Part shown: piece by piece, positions 1 through 5,747 of the stretch
How the letters are laid out: each line of letters starts with the position of its first letter
How positions within the stretch are numbered: position 1 is the stretch's first letter
Source: Gammaproteobacteria bacterium
GTDB taxonomy: Bacteria; Pseudomonadota; Gammaproteobacteria; SZUA-229
Assembly (NCBI GenBank): GCA_024278435.1
Contig: JAJRTD010000257.1
Span: 1-5,747, forward strand
DNA length: 5,747 nt
Direction of reading: 5' to 3'
Position numbers and translations under genes: made by a program
Notes under the pieces: model-generated
Databases searched by the model: none
What the model saw: only the letters and a program-made list of their open reading frames with translations
Told to the model about the DNA's origin: nothing

Positions 1-1254
1 ATAATACTCACGCTCGCCCATAGTTTCAGGGAAATAAGTCTCACCGGCAGCAAAGGCTTCTGCCTCATCATGTGCGTAGCGGTAGTCTTTGCCATAACCC
101 AGATCCTTCATAAACCGGGTCGGTGCATTGCGCAGGTGCTCCGGCACTTCAGCCGATGCAGAATCGCTGGCATCGGTCATGGCCTGCTTGTAGGCACTGT
201 ATACCGCGTTACTCTTGGCCGTTGATGCCAGGTAGACAATGGCCTGGGCAATCGCAAGCTCCCCCTCCGGGCTTCCCAGGCGCTCATAGACCTGCCAGGC
301 ATCAAGCGCCAGCTGCAACGCACGCGGGTCGGCATTGCCGACATCCTCTGACGCCATGCGTACCACGCGCCGTGCAATATATACCGGATCACAGCCACCA
401 TCGATCATCCGGCAAAACCAGTACAGTGATGCATCCGGGTTACTGCCGCGAACCGACTTGTGCAGCGCGGAAATCTGCTCATAGAACAGATCACCACCCT
501 TGTCGAAACGGCGGACACTCTGCGCCGTCACATCCTGGATAATCGCCTGGTCAATAATGCGCTTCCCCGCTTCATTACGGTCACCCCCGGTCAGGTCACA
601 GGCAATTTCCAGAAAATTCAGGGCGCGACGGGCATCACCGTCCGCCACATTGGCCAGCATTTCCAGTGACAGCGCATCGATTTCAACATCAAGCTGCTTT
701 AACTGCGCATCATCCGTCAGCGCATGCCGGATAACAGATTTCAGGTTATCAACACTCAGGGACTTTAAAATGTAGGTTTTCACCCGGGACAACAGGGCGT
801 TGTTTAATTCAAATGACGGGTTCTCGGTGGTGGCGCCGATAAAATAAATAGTGCCATCCTCAACATAGGGCAGGAAGGCATCCTGCTGTGACTTGTTAAA
901 GCGGTGCACCTCGTCGACGAATAATATGGTAGTCTCGCCCTGCGCCTGCCACTGTTTTGCCTGGGCAATGGCCTGACGAATATCCTTAACACCGGAAAGT
1001 ACGGCGGACAGATTGATGAAGTGTGCCTGCACCGAGTTGGCGATAATTTTTGCCAGCGTGGTTTTCCCGGTACCCGGCGGCCCCCAGAAAACCATGGAAT
1101 GCAGGCTCTGGTTTTCAATTGCCTGGGTCAGGGTTTTGCCGGGGCCAAGAATATGGCCCTGGCCGATATAATCGCTCAGGGATTGCGGACGCATCCTGTC
1201 CGCCAGTGGCCGGTAGCCCGGTGTTTCCTCTTCAGAAAAAAGTCCGGTGCTCAT
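1..1254 (-). CDS. rarA: RarA/MgsA, replication-associated recombination AAA+ ATPase (3' end cut by window edge)
   Basis: RarA (MgsA, the WHIP/Mgs1 family) is a cytoplasmic clamp-loader-like ATPase that acts at stalled replication forks and single-strand gaps with SSB and RecA. The frame is open from the start to base 1 (418 codons seen) with no stop. Escherichia coli RarA is about 447 residues, so roughly the last 25-30 are off the window. Counting from the ATG at 1252-1254, I see Walker A GPPGTGKT at 58-65 (K64, T65), Walker B ILFVDE at 110-115 followed by HRFNKSQQD, sensor 1 GATTEN at 140-145, a likely arginine finger R157 in ALLSR, and the sensor 2 segment GDARRALN at 206-213. The C-terminal oligomerisation region has the family strings ISALHKSVRGS, ASEDVGNADPRA, HLRNAPT and YRYAHDE. 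An ATG three bases upstream (1255-1257) is the alternative start. I prefer the second because GGTGG lies 6 bases from it. Probably co-transcribed and translationally coupled with lolA. Confidence 0.97.
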   Translation of the reverse strand, partial: MSTGLFSEEETPGYRPLADRMRPQSLSDYIGQGHILGPGKTLTQAIENQSLHSMVFWGPPGTGKTTLAKIIANSVQAHFINLSAVLSGVKDIRQAIAQAKQWQAQGETTILFVDEVHRFNKSQQDAFLPYVEDGTIYFIGATTENPSFELNNALLSRVKTYILKSLSVDNLKSVIRHALTDDAQLKQLDVEIDALSLEMLANVADGDARRALNFLEIACDLTGGDRNEAGKRIIDQAIIQDVTAQSVRRFDKGGDLFYEQISALHKSVRGSNPDASLYWFCRMIDGGCDPVYIARRVVRMASEDVGNADPRALQLALDAWQVYERLGSPEGELAIAQAIVYLASTAKSNAVYSAYKQAMTDASDSASAEVPEHLRNAPTRFMKDLGYGKDYRYAHDEAEAFAAGETYFPETMGEREYY

Positions 1255-1256
1255 CA

Positions 1257-1889
1257 TCAGCCACCGAAAACATCAACCCCTTCGGGTGGCACAAACTCGA
1301 AGACATCTTTTGCCAGTTTAATATTGGTTTTTATGTCAGAAAAAATAATGTCAGTAACCTGTTCAAACTGATCATGTAACTGCATAAAACGCAGTCCCCC
1401 GGCATCAAGACCGACAACGATTTCACCGAAGTCCGAGCCACCGGTCTTGCTCACCAGTTTCAGGCGGTAGATGCCGTTGCGCTCGTCCAGCTGCTGCACA
1501 TCAAAACTCTGGTGCAGGGTGGCACTGTTTTCCAGTAACGCCATGGGCGTTGAAGGCAGACCGGCGGACTGTTTCTGCACCGTCACCTGCTCCAGCTCAA
1601 CATCGTAAATCCAGATCCTTTTACCATCGGAAACAATAATCTGCTCAAACGGCGACTCGTAGTTCCAGCGGAATTTACCGGGTCGGCTCAGGTAAAACTC
1701 GCCGGCGGTCTGCTGCAGGATTTCACCGTCACGGGTACGCAGGGTTTGCTGAAAATCCGCCTGCAGTGTCTTTGTATTTTCCAGGAATTTTTCCAGGTAG
1801 ATTTCGCCCCGGGACGTTTTATCATTGCCGGCGGCACTCGCCGAAGCAACAGAAAATAACAATAAAAGATTAATCAGAAATATCTTCAT
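1257..1889 (-). CDS. lolA: LolA, periplasmic outer-membrane lipoprotein carrier
   Basis: LolA accepts mature lipoproteins released by the inner-membrane LolCDE transporter and carries them through the periplasm to LolB at the outer membrane. The product is 210 residues, close to the usual length. Residues 1-19 are a Sec signal peptide: a short K-containing start, the hydrophobic run IFLINLLLLFSV, and an ASA cleavage site ending at about 19 or 20. The mature part shows the family pattern: LQADFQQ (42-48), EFYLSRPGKFRW (64-75), IIVSDGKRIWIYD (84-96) and a PPEGVDV tail (201-207). Together these fit the beta-barrel fold with a hydrophobic cavity. The frame is open upstream to an ATG at 2066, but that extension would overlap the end of ftsK and bury the signal peptide, so the ATG at 1887-1889 is chosen. 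No good Shine-Dalgarno sequence is visible before it; a perfect hairpin sits there instead. A weak -10-like TATAAA (1930-1935) has no convincing -35 partner, so read-through from ftsK is likely. Confidence 0.97.
   Translation of the reverse strand: MKIFLINLLLLFSVASASAAGNDKTSRGEIYLEKFLENTKTLQADFQQTLRTRDGEILQQTAGEFYLSRPGKFRWNYESPFEQIIVSDGKRIWIYDVELEQVTVQKQSAGLPSTPMALLENSATLHQSFDVQQLDERNGIYRLKLVSKTGGSDFGEIVVGLDAGGLRFMQLHDQFEQVTDIIFSDIKTNIKLAKDVFEFVPPEGVDVFGG
1261..1265 (-). promoter_or_regulatory. Ribosome binding site of rarA inside the lolA 3' end
   Basis: GGTGG on the minus strand, within the last codons of lolA, is the only Shine-Dalgarno-like match before rarA. It lies 6 bases from the ATG at 1252-1254 but only 3 bases from the ATG at 1255-1257, so it favours the second codon. 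The lolA stop TGA (1257-1259) shares one base with the first ATG, an arrangement typical of translational coupling. The match is imperfect (GGTGG rather than GGAGG). Confidence 0.5.
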
Positions 1890-1897
1890 AAACGCAG

Positions 1898-1915
1898 GTT
1901 CGAATTCATTCGAAC
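1898..1915. repeat. Perfect hairpin just upstream of lolA
   Basis: An 18-base inverted repeat with 7-base arms GTTCGAA/TTCGAAC around a 4-base loop. In lolA mRNA it ends 8 bases before the start codon, so it occupies the region where a ribosome binding site would normally lie. No T-run follows in either direction, so it is not a standard intrinsic terminator. It could modulate lolA translation or be an mRNA-processing structure; both are inferences. Confidence 0.6.
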
Positions 1916-1942
1916 ACTCTCTTTCAGATTTTATATCAGCAA

Positions 1943-1956
1943 GCGAATGAATTCGC
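1943..1956. repeat. Second hairpin in the ftsK-lolA gap, mirror copy of the first
   Basis: A 14-base inverted repeat with 5-base arms GCGAA/TTCGC and a 4-base loop, 25 bases after the ftsK stop codon in the direction of transcription. Its 12-base core (1944-1955) is the exact reverse complement of the core of the neighbouring hairpin (1901-1912). The two could therefore pair with each other as well as each folding alone. It has no T-run, so terminator function is not supported. Confidence 0.55.
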
Positions 1957-1980
1957 CTGTGCCATACAGATAACAAGGTT

Positions 1981-4323
1981 TTAATCAGGCGGCGGCGGTG
2001 CCAGCACTTCACGCGAACCGTTTGACTGCATCGCCGAAACCACACCGGCCTCTTCCATTTCCTCAATCATACGAGCGGCCCGGTTATAACCGATCTTCAG
2101 GCGGCGCTGCACATAGGAAATCGACGCCTTGCGGGTCTGGGTCACGATGGCAACCGCTTCATCATACAGGGCATCTGCATCCTCGCCGCCGCCAGCCGGT
2201 TTTTCACCTGGCAGCACGGTCGTATTTTCCTGCAGGATTTCCTCGATATAGTCCGGTTCATTCTGTTCTTTAAGGAAAGCCACCACTTTATGCACTTCGT
2301 GATCATCGACAAAGGCGCCATGGATGCGGGTCGGCATACTGCTGCCGGCTTCCATATATAACATATCACCATGACCGAGCAGATTTTCCGCGCCCATCTG
2401 ATCAAGAATGGTACGCGAATCCACCCGCGAGGATACCTGGAAAGCAATACGCGTTGGAATATTGGACTTGATCAGGCCGGTGACCACGTCGACCGAGGGG
2501 CGCTGGGTAGCCAGGATCAAATGGATGCCGGCGGCACGGGCTTTCTGCGTGATACGCGCAATCAACTCCTCGATTTTCTTGCCCACTACCATAAACAGGT
2601 CGGCAAACTCATCGACCACCACCACGATATAGGGCAGCGGCTGCAGTTTTTGCGGCTGGGTGCCCGGCGGATGGTTGTCCGGATTAAAGGTCGGGTCTTC
2701 GATCGGTTCACCGGCTTCGATGGCTTCCTTTACCTTGCGGTTATAACCGGTGATATTTCGCACCCCCAGCCCGGACATTAACTCGTAACGTGTTTCCATT
2801 TCACCGACACACCAGCGCAGCGCATTGGCGGCCTCTTTCATATCGGTCACTACCGGTGTTAACAAATGAGCAATGCCTTCGTATACATTGAGTTCCAGCA
2901 TCTTGGGATCAATCAGGATCAACCGCACTTCATCCGGCTTGCTTTTGAACAGCAGGCTGAGCAGCAGGGCATTCACACAGACCGATTTACCGGAACCGGT
3001 GGTACCGGCTACCAGTAGATGCGGCATTTTGGCGAGGTCGGCCACCACCGGGTGGCCGGCGATGTCCTTACCCAGGCCCAGGGTCAGCGGCGATGCCGAG
3101 TTATCGTACTGTTTCGACATCAGGATTTCACTTAATGAAACAATCTCGCGATGTTCATTGGGAATTTCCAGCCCGACACAGGTTTTCCCCGGAATAACTT
3201 CAACGACCAGGATACTGGGCACCGACAGTGAACGCGCCAGATCCTTGGATAAAGCGGTGATCTTGCTGGCCTTGACGCCCGGTGCCGGCTCCATCTCAAA
3301 GCGGGTAATGACCGGGCCGGGATGCACGGCAACCACCTCGACTTCGACACCAAAATCTGACAGCTTGATTTCAACCAGCCGCGACAGTGCTTCCAGTGCC
3401 TCCTTGGAAAAGCCTTTTTCATGGGGTTTCGGCGGATCCAGCAGGCGCAGGGCCGGCAGTTCGGAGTCGGCCGGGGCATCAAATAACTGTATCTGTTTTT
3501 CCCGATCCATGCGTTCGGAAATTTCAACCTTTTTTACCACCGGTTCGATACGCACGTCCTTGCTGCCTTTGGCCTCGCGTACCGCCTGTTTTTTCTTGCT
3601 GGCGGCCACCGTTTCCTGGCGTGACTGCCGAGCCTCTTCGCCCGCCTTTTTCTCCTGCCGGATTTCAATAAAGTCCTGTACCCGGCTTTGTATCCAGCCA
3701 TAGGCAAACAGGGTGGCACGGCCGATGCCATCAATAACCCGGAACCAGGAGATGCCGCTGAACAGGGTGATACCGGCAAGGAACAGCGCCAGCAGGATCA
3801 GCGTTGAGCCCAGCAGGCCGAGTGAACCGGCCATGGCATCGCTTAACCAGCGCCCGAGGATGCCGCCACCGTCCAGCGGCAGCTGGCCGTCACCAGCCAT
3901 AAAATGCATGCTGGTCAGGGCGCAGCCCATGGCCACGGTAACAAAGAACCCGGCCCAGCGTATACCCAGCTCGTGGTAATCAATATCCTTGTCAACTTCG
4001 ATATGGTTACTGCGCAGCACCAGCCAGCCGCTATAGGCAATAATCACCGGGAAAAGATAGGATAGATAACCAAACAGGTTATACAGCACGTCCGCAAACC
4101 AGGCGCCAACCACGCCGGCTGCGTTATGGATGGAATCACGGGAACCGGTATACGACCAGCCGGGATCGGCCGAATCATAGGTCACTAATGCGGTGAATAG
4201 AAACAGAGCCAGCGCCATCAGCACCAGCATGGCGCCCTCTCGCAGACCACGTTGCAGTTGTGTCGCGATAACAGCACTTTTTTCCGGGTTTGTTGTTGTT
4301 TTTGTACGGCGTGCTTGTGCCAA
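1981..4323 (-). CDS. ftsK: FtsK, septal DNA translocase
   Basis: FtsK is a divisome protein anchored in the inner membrane. Its cytoplasmic motor pumps chromosome-terminus DNA at the septum and activates XerCD recombination at dif. The 780-residue product is complete. The N-terminal part has four likely membrane segments at about 31-49, 85-104, 123-141 and 168-188. A charged linker rich in K, E, R and Q follows (about 215-290). Next come the alpha domain (about 290-415, with [17 protein letters not shown]), the RecA-like beta motor with Walker [10 protein letters not shown] at 439-447 (K446) and Walker B IVVVVDE ending at D571-E572, the [19 protein letters not shown] string (605-623), and the winged-helix gamma domain (about 717-775) that reads polar DNA motifs and contacts XerD. 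The linker is far shorter than in E. coli FtsK (about 1,330 residues), but total length matches many other Gammaproteobacteria. The start is TTG (4321-4323): no in-frame ATG or GTG lies upstream before a stop, and the next Met is residue 32, inside the first membrane segment. GGGG sits 6 bases before the TTG. Confidence 0.98.
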   Translation of the reverse strand: MAQARRTKTTTNPEKSAVIATQLQRGLREGAMLVLMALALFLFTALVTYDSADPGWSYTGSRDSIHNAAGVVGAWFADVLYNLFGYLSYLFPVIIAYSGWLVLRSNHIEVDKDIDYHELGIRWAGFFVTVAMGCALTSMHFMAGDGQLPLDGGGILGRWLSDAMAGSLGLLGSTLILLALFLAGITLFSGISWFRVIDGIGRATLFAYGWIQSRVQDFIEIRQEKKAGEEARQSRQETVAASKKKQAVREAKGSKDVRIEPVVKKVEISERMDREKQIQLFDAPADSELPALRLLDPPKPHEKGFSKEALEALSRLVEIKLSDFGVEVEVVAVHPGPVITRFEMEPAPGVKASKITALSKDLARSLSVPSILVVEVIPGKTCVGLEIPNEHREIVSLSEILMSKQYDNSASPLTLGLGKDIAGHPVVADLAKMPHLLVAGTTGSGKSVCVNALLLSLLFKSKPDEVRLILIDPKMLELNVYEGIAHLLTPVVTDMKEAANALRWCVGEMETRYELMSGLGVRNITGYNRKVKEAIEAGEPIEDPTFNPDNHPPGTQPQKLQPLPYIVVVVDEFADLFMVVGKKIEELIARITQKARAAGIHLILATQRPSVDVVTGLIKSNIPTRIAFQVSSRVDSRTILDQMGAENLLGHGDMLYMEAGSSMPTRIHGAFVDDHEVHKVVAFLKEQNEPDYIEEILQENTTVLPGEKPAGGGEDADALYDEAVAIVTQTRKASISYVQRRLKIGYNRAARMIEEMEEAGVVSAMQSNGSREVLAPPPPD

Positions 4324-4329
4324 TCTTAA

Positions 4330-4333
4330 CCCC
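4330..4333 (-). promoter_or_regulatory. Ribosome binding site supporting the ftsK TTG start
   Basis: GGGG on the minus strand lies 6 bases before the TTG codon at 4321-4323. It is a weak Shine-Dalgarno match at good spacing. The upstream frame stops at 4366-4368 with no ATG or GTG in between, so this site supports TTG as the real initiator rather than a mis-called upstream start. Confidence 0.45.
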
Positions 4334-4368
4334 AGTTTTTTACAGCTTTCATAGTTAGGTAACGGTTA

Positions 4369-4398
4369 ATTATAACCTTCATCCGGCAAAAATATCAG
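4369..4398 (-). promoter_or_regulatory. Sigma-70-type promoter of ftsK
   Basis: A perfect -10 box TATAAT (4369-4374) is preceded by an 18-base spacer and the -35-like CTGATA (4393-4398, four of six matches to TTGACA). It lies in the 79-base gap between the ald stop and the ftsK start. Transcription would begin near 4362, giving a leader of about 38 bases. This suggests ftsK-lolA-rarA can be transcribed independently of ald. The -10 box is strong and the -35 box only fair. Confidence 0.55.
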
Positions 4399-4402
4399 GG
4401 TT

Positions 4403-5509
4403 TTACTCGATTTTGCCTGATTCCATCTCTGCCTGTAAGACCGTGTCGACAATGGCTCCGTTTTCAATGGCAATAGCCCTGTATAAGGCCTGCGCCAGGC
4501 CGGATTCTGCCCGGGGAAGCTGGTTAACCGCATAATCGGCCAGTGTCTGCACATAGGGCAGAATGGCTGATGACAGTGACTGTGAAGCGGTTCGCGGTAC
4601 CGCTGCCGGCATATTCGGCACCGCCGAATGGATGACGCCGTACTTAAGGTAACAAAGCTGCTCACTACTGGTCTGTTCAATCCCTTGCACACAGCCACCC
4701 TGGTCGATGGCAATATCAACAATAACGCTGCCCTCGTTCATCTGCCTTATCATCGACTGTTTCAGTACCACCGGGGCGCGCCGGCCAGCCAGCAATACCG
4801 CACCGACTACTACATCGGCCTGAACGCTTAACTGTTCCACCTGTTCAGGCGTGGACAGGTGGGTATTGATAACCGGATACTGCTGTTTTAACTGCTGCAG
4901 TTTGCTTTCATTCAGGTCCAGTACATCAACCTGCGCGCCCAGAGCCACTGCAACCGCCACAGCATGGCTGCCGGCGACACCGGCACCAAGCACCAGCACG
5001 CGACCGGACTCGGAACCATCAACCCCGCCCAGCAGAACCCCCCGGCCACCGCGGTTGCGAAACAGCAGGCTGGCGCCGCGCATGGTTGCGATGCGACCGG
5101 CCACCTGGCTCATGGGGGCAAGTAAAGGCAAATGGCCATCAGCATCCCTGACCGATTCAAATGGAATAGCGGTAATGCCGCTATCACACAAGGTCTGCAC
5201 CAGCGCCGGATCCGCCGCCAGGTGAAAATAACCAAAAACGGTATGCTCGTCTTTCAGGTAACGGATATCCTCCGGCAGTGGCTGCTTTACCTTAACGATT
5301 AACCTTGTTGCGGCGTACAGGGCCTCGGCACCGGCAATCACACGTACACCGGCTGCGACATATTCCGCATCACTGTAACCACTGATGAGGCCGGCATGCT
5401 GCTGTATGTAAACCGTGTGCCCGGCAGCAACCAGCGTTTTACAGGCGTCAGGCGTTAAAGCAACGCGCCCCTCACCGGTCATAATCTCCAGGGGAATTCC
5501 AATTTTCAT
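4403..5509 (-). CDS. ald: Alanine dehydrogenase
   Basis: Ald is a cytoplasmic NAD-dependent enzyme that reversibly deaminates L-alanine to pyruvate and ammonium. It serves alanine use as a carbon and nitrogen source or, in reverse, NADH reoxidation and nitrogen assimilation. The product has 368 residues, matching the family (about 370). The N-terminal domain carries R15 (GEGRVALTP) and the pyruvate-binding and catalytic K75 (VKVKQPLP) and H96 (FHLAAD). PLLAPMSQVAGR (128-139) and GGRGVLLGG (154-162) distinguish Ald from the related PntA transhydrogenase subunit. The Rossmann NAD site is LGAGVAG (174-180) with D198 ending the second strand, as expected for NAD preference. VDIAIDQGG (264-272) supplies the active-site Asp (D269), and VPNMPAAVPRT (297-307) closes the domain; the usual Gly in MPGAVPRT is Ala here. 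AAGGA-like AAGGA (5521-5525) lies 11 bases before the ATG, slightly far. I could not identify a convincing promoter. No terminator separates it from ftsK. Confidence 0.97.
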   Translation of the reverse strand: MKIGIPLEIMTGEGRVALTPDACKTLVAAGHTVYIQQHAGLISGYSDAEYVAAGVRVIAGAEALYAATRLIVKVKQPLPEDIRYLKDEHTVFGYFHLAADPALVQTLCDSGITAIPFESVRDADGHLPLLAPMSQVAGRIATMRGASLLFRNRGGRGVLLGGVDGSESGRVLVLGAGVAGSHAVAVAVALGAQVDVLDLNESKLQQLKQQYPVINTHLSTPEQVEQLSVQADVVVGAVLLAGRRAPVVLKQSMIRQMNEGSVIVDIAIDQGGCVQGIEQTSSEQLCYLKYGVIHSAVPNMPAAVPRTASQSLSSAILPYVQTLADYAVNQLPRAESGLAQALYRAIAIENGAIVDTVLQAEMESGKIE

Positions 5510-5550
5510 ATTTTACAAAATCCTTGGTTATTTAAGATATCACTGCTGTC

Positions 5551-5580
5551 CCGGTCACTTTACATTGTCATCTTGACCGG
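5551..5580. promoter_or_regulatory. Possible operator-like dyad upstream of ald
   Basis: CCGGTCA (5551-5557) and TGACCGG (5574-5580) form a perfect 7-base inverted repeat with a 16-base spacer, so the half-sites are about two helical turns apart. They lie 42-71 bases upstream of the ald start codon, where a dimeric regulator could bind. The right half-site falls inside the 5-base insertion region of the adjoining palindromic repeat, so the symmetry may be accidental or part of that repeat. No regulator family is recognised. Confidence 0.25.
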
Positions 5581-5713
5581 AGCGTAGCGTAGTGGAAAGA
5601 TCTGTATCACGCATTGCCTGGTACCCAGGATCCTTCGGCAATTGCTCCATGCATTGCCCTACTACCGTACATCCTGCACATATCGACTTCACTGCGTTAC
5701 GCTCAGGATGACA
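5566..5713. repeat. Palindromic intergenic repeat with terminal inverted arms (MITE- or REP-like)
   Basis: The left arm (5566-5594) starts TGTCATCTTGA. The right arm (5690-5713), read on the opposite strand, starts TGTCATCCTGA. Apart from a 5-base insertion CCGGA (5577-5581) in the left arm, the two agree at 21 of 24 positions. The 95-base interior holds a small hairpin CCTGG/CCAGG (5617-5629), the palindrome GCAATTGC (5638-5645), and two direct copies of GCATTGCC (5611-5618 and 5651-5658). No open reading frame of meaningful length is present. From memory, intergenic units beginning TGTCATCCTGAGCG recur in many bacterial genomes; I could not check this. No clear target-site duplication flanks it. 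The remaining bases of the 238-base gene-free end (5510-5550 and 5714-5747) hold the ald leader and AT-rich DNA without a recognised feature. Confidence 0.65.
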
Positions 5714-5747
5714 AAATAGTTAAACAGCGTATTTCATGTCTTATACA

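Noticed and set aside
123..1379. Plus-strand open frames across rarA and the end of lolA
   Set aside because: All lie antisense to the intact rarA frame, whose conserved motifs run across the whole region. Their products are Arg/Pro/His-rich with no domain.
1890..2066. Upstream extension of the lolA reading frame to an ATG at 2066
   Set aside because: It would overlap the last 86 bases of ftsK in another frame, and would add 59 residues, rich in Arg and Trp, before a perfect signal peptide. The ATG at 1887-1889 gives the normal LolA length.
2873..3703. 276-codon open frame on the plus strand opposite ftsK
   Set aside because: Its product is Ser/Thr/Arg-rich low-complexity sequence with no recognisable domain, lying wholly antisense to the conserved FtsK motor and linker. 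It is a shadow of ftsK codon use.
4385..4417. GGCAAAA/TTTTGCC inverted repeat spanning the ald stop codon as a terminator
   Set aside because: The 7-base stem is AT-rich, has a 19-base loop and is not followed by a T-run in the ald direction, so intrinsic termination is not supported.
4366..4722. 118-codon minus-strand frame overlapping the 3' end of ald and the ftsK promoter
   Set aside because: It overlaps conserved ald coding sequence in another frame and has no family features.
5510..5565. Sigma-70 promoter for ald with a TATCTT -10
   Set aside because: TATCTT matches only four of six positions, and no acceptable -35 occurs 16-18 bases upstream, so I did not annotate it.
5603..5655. Tiny minus-strand open frame (about 16 codons) inside the palindromic repeat
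   Set aside because: It is too short, has no ribosome binding site, and its sequence is explained by the repeat's palindromes.

Overview
The window carries four genes, all on the minus strand. In transcription order (right to left) they are alanine dehydrogenase (ald), the DNA translocase ftsK, the lipoprotein carrier lolA and the AAA+ ATPase rarA/mgsA, which is cut by the left edge. The ftsK-lolA-rarA order is the conserved block known from Gammaproteobacteria (in Escherichia coli lrp-ftsK-lolA-rarA-serS). A LolA carrier also implies a Gram-negative outer membrane. With moderate GC content by eye, I read this as chromosomal core DNA of a gammaproteobacterium. I cannot name the genus.

Layout: rarA occupies 1-1254, is open through the edge, and lacks about its last 25-30 codons. 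lolA (1257-1889) is packed directly against it, with the stop codon touching two tandem ATG codons. A 91-base gap between lolA and ftsK holds two small perfect hairpins whose 12-base cores are reverse complements of each other. ftsK (1981-4323) has a TTG start. The 79 bases before it hold a convincing promoter with a perfect TATAAT box. ald (4403-5509) follows. The last 238 bases have no gene. They contain a palindromic intergenic repeat of about 148 bases with imperfect terminal inverted arms (5566-5713), ending about 57 bases from the ald start codon.

Roles: FtsK links septum assembly to segregation of the chromosome terminus. RarA acts at stalled replication forks. LolA ferries lipoproteins across the periplasm. 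Ald interconverts L-alanine and pyruvate. The first three are housekeeping genes kept together by ancestry rather than by a shared pathway. Ald sits where many relatives carry lrp, or lrp next to ald, and no lrp is present between ald and ftsK here.

I see no new defence, mobile or biosynthetic system. The items that deserve a second look are the palindromic repeat next to ald, the mirrored hairpin pair before lolA, and the ald/lrp arrangement. I saw no tRNA, rRNA, CRISPR array or insertion sequence.
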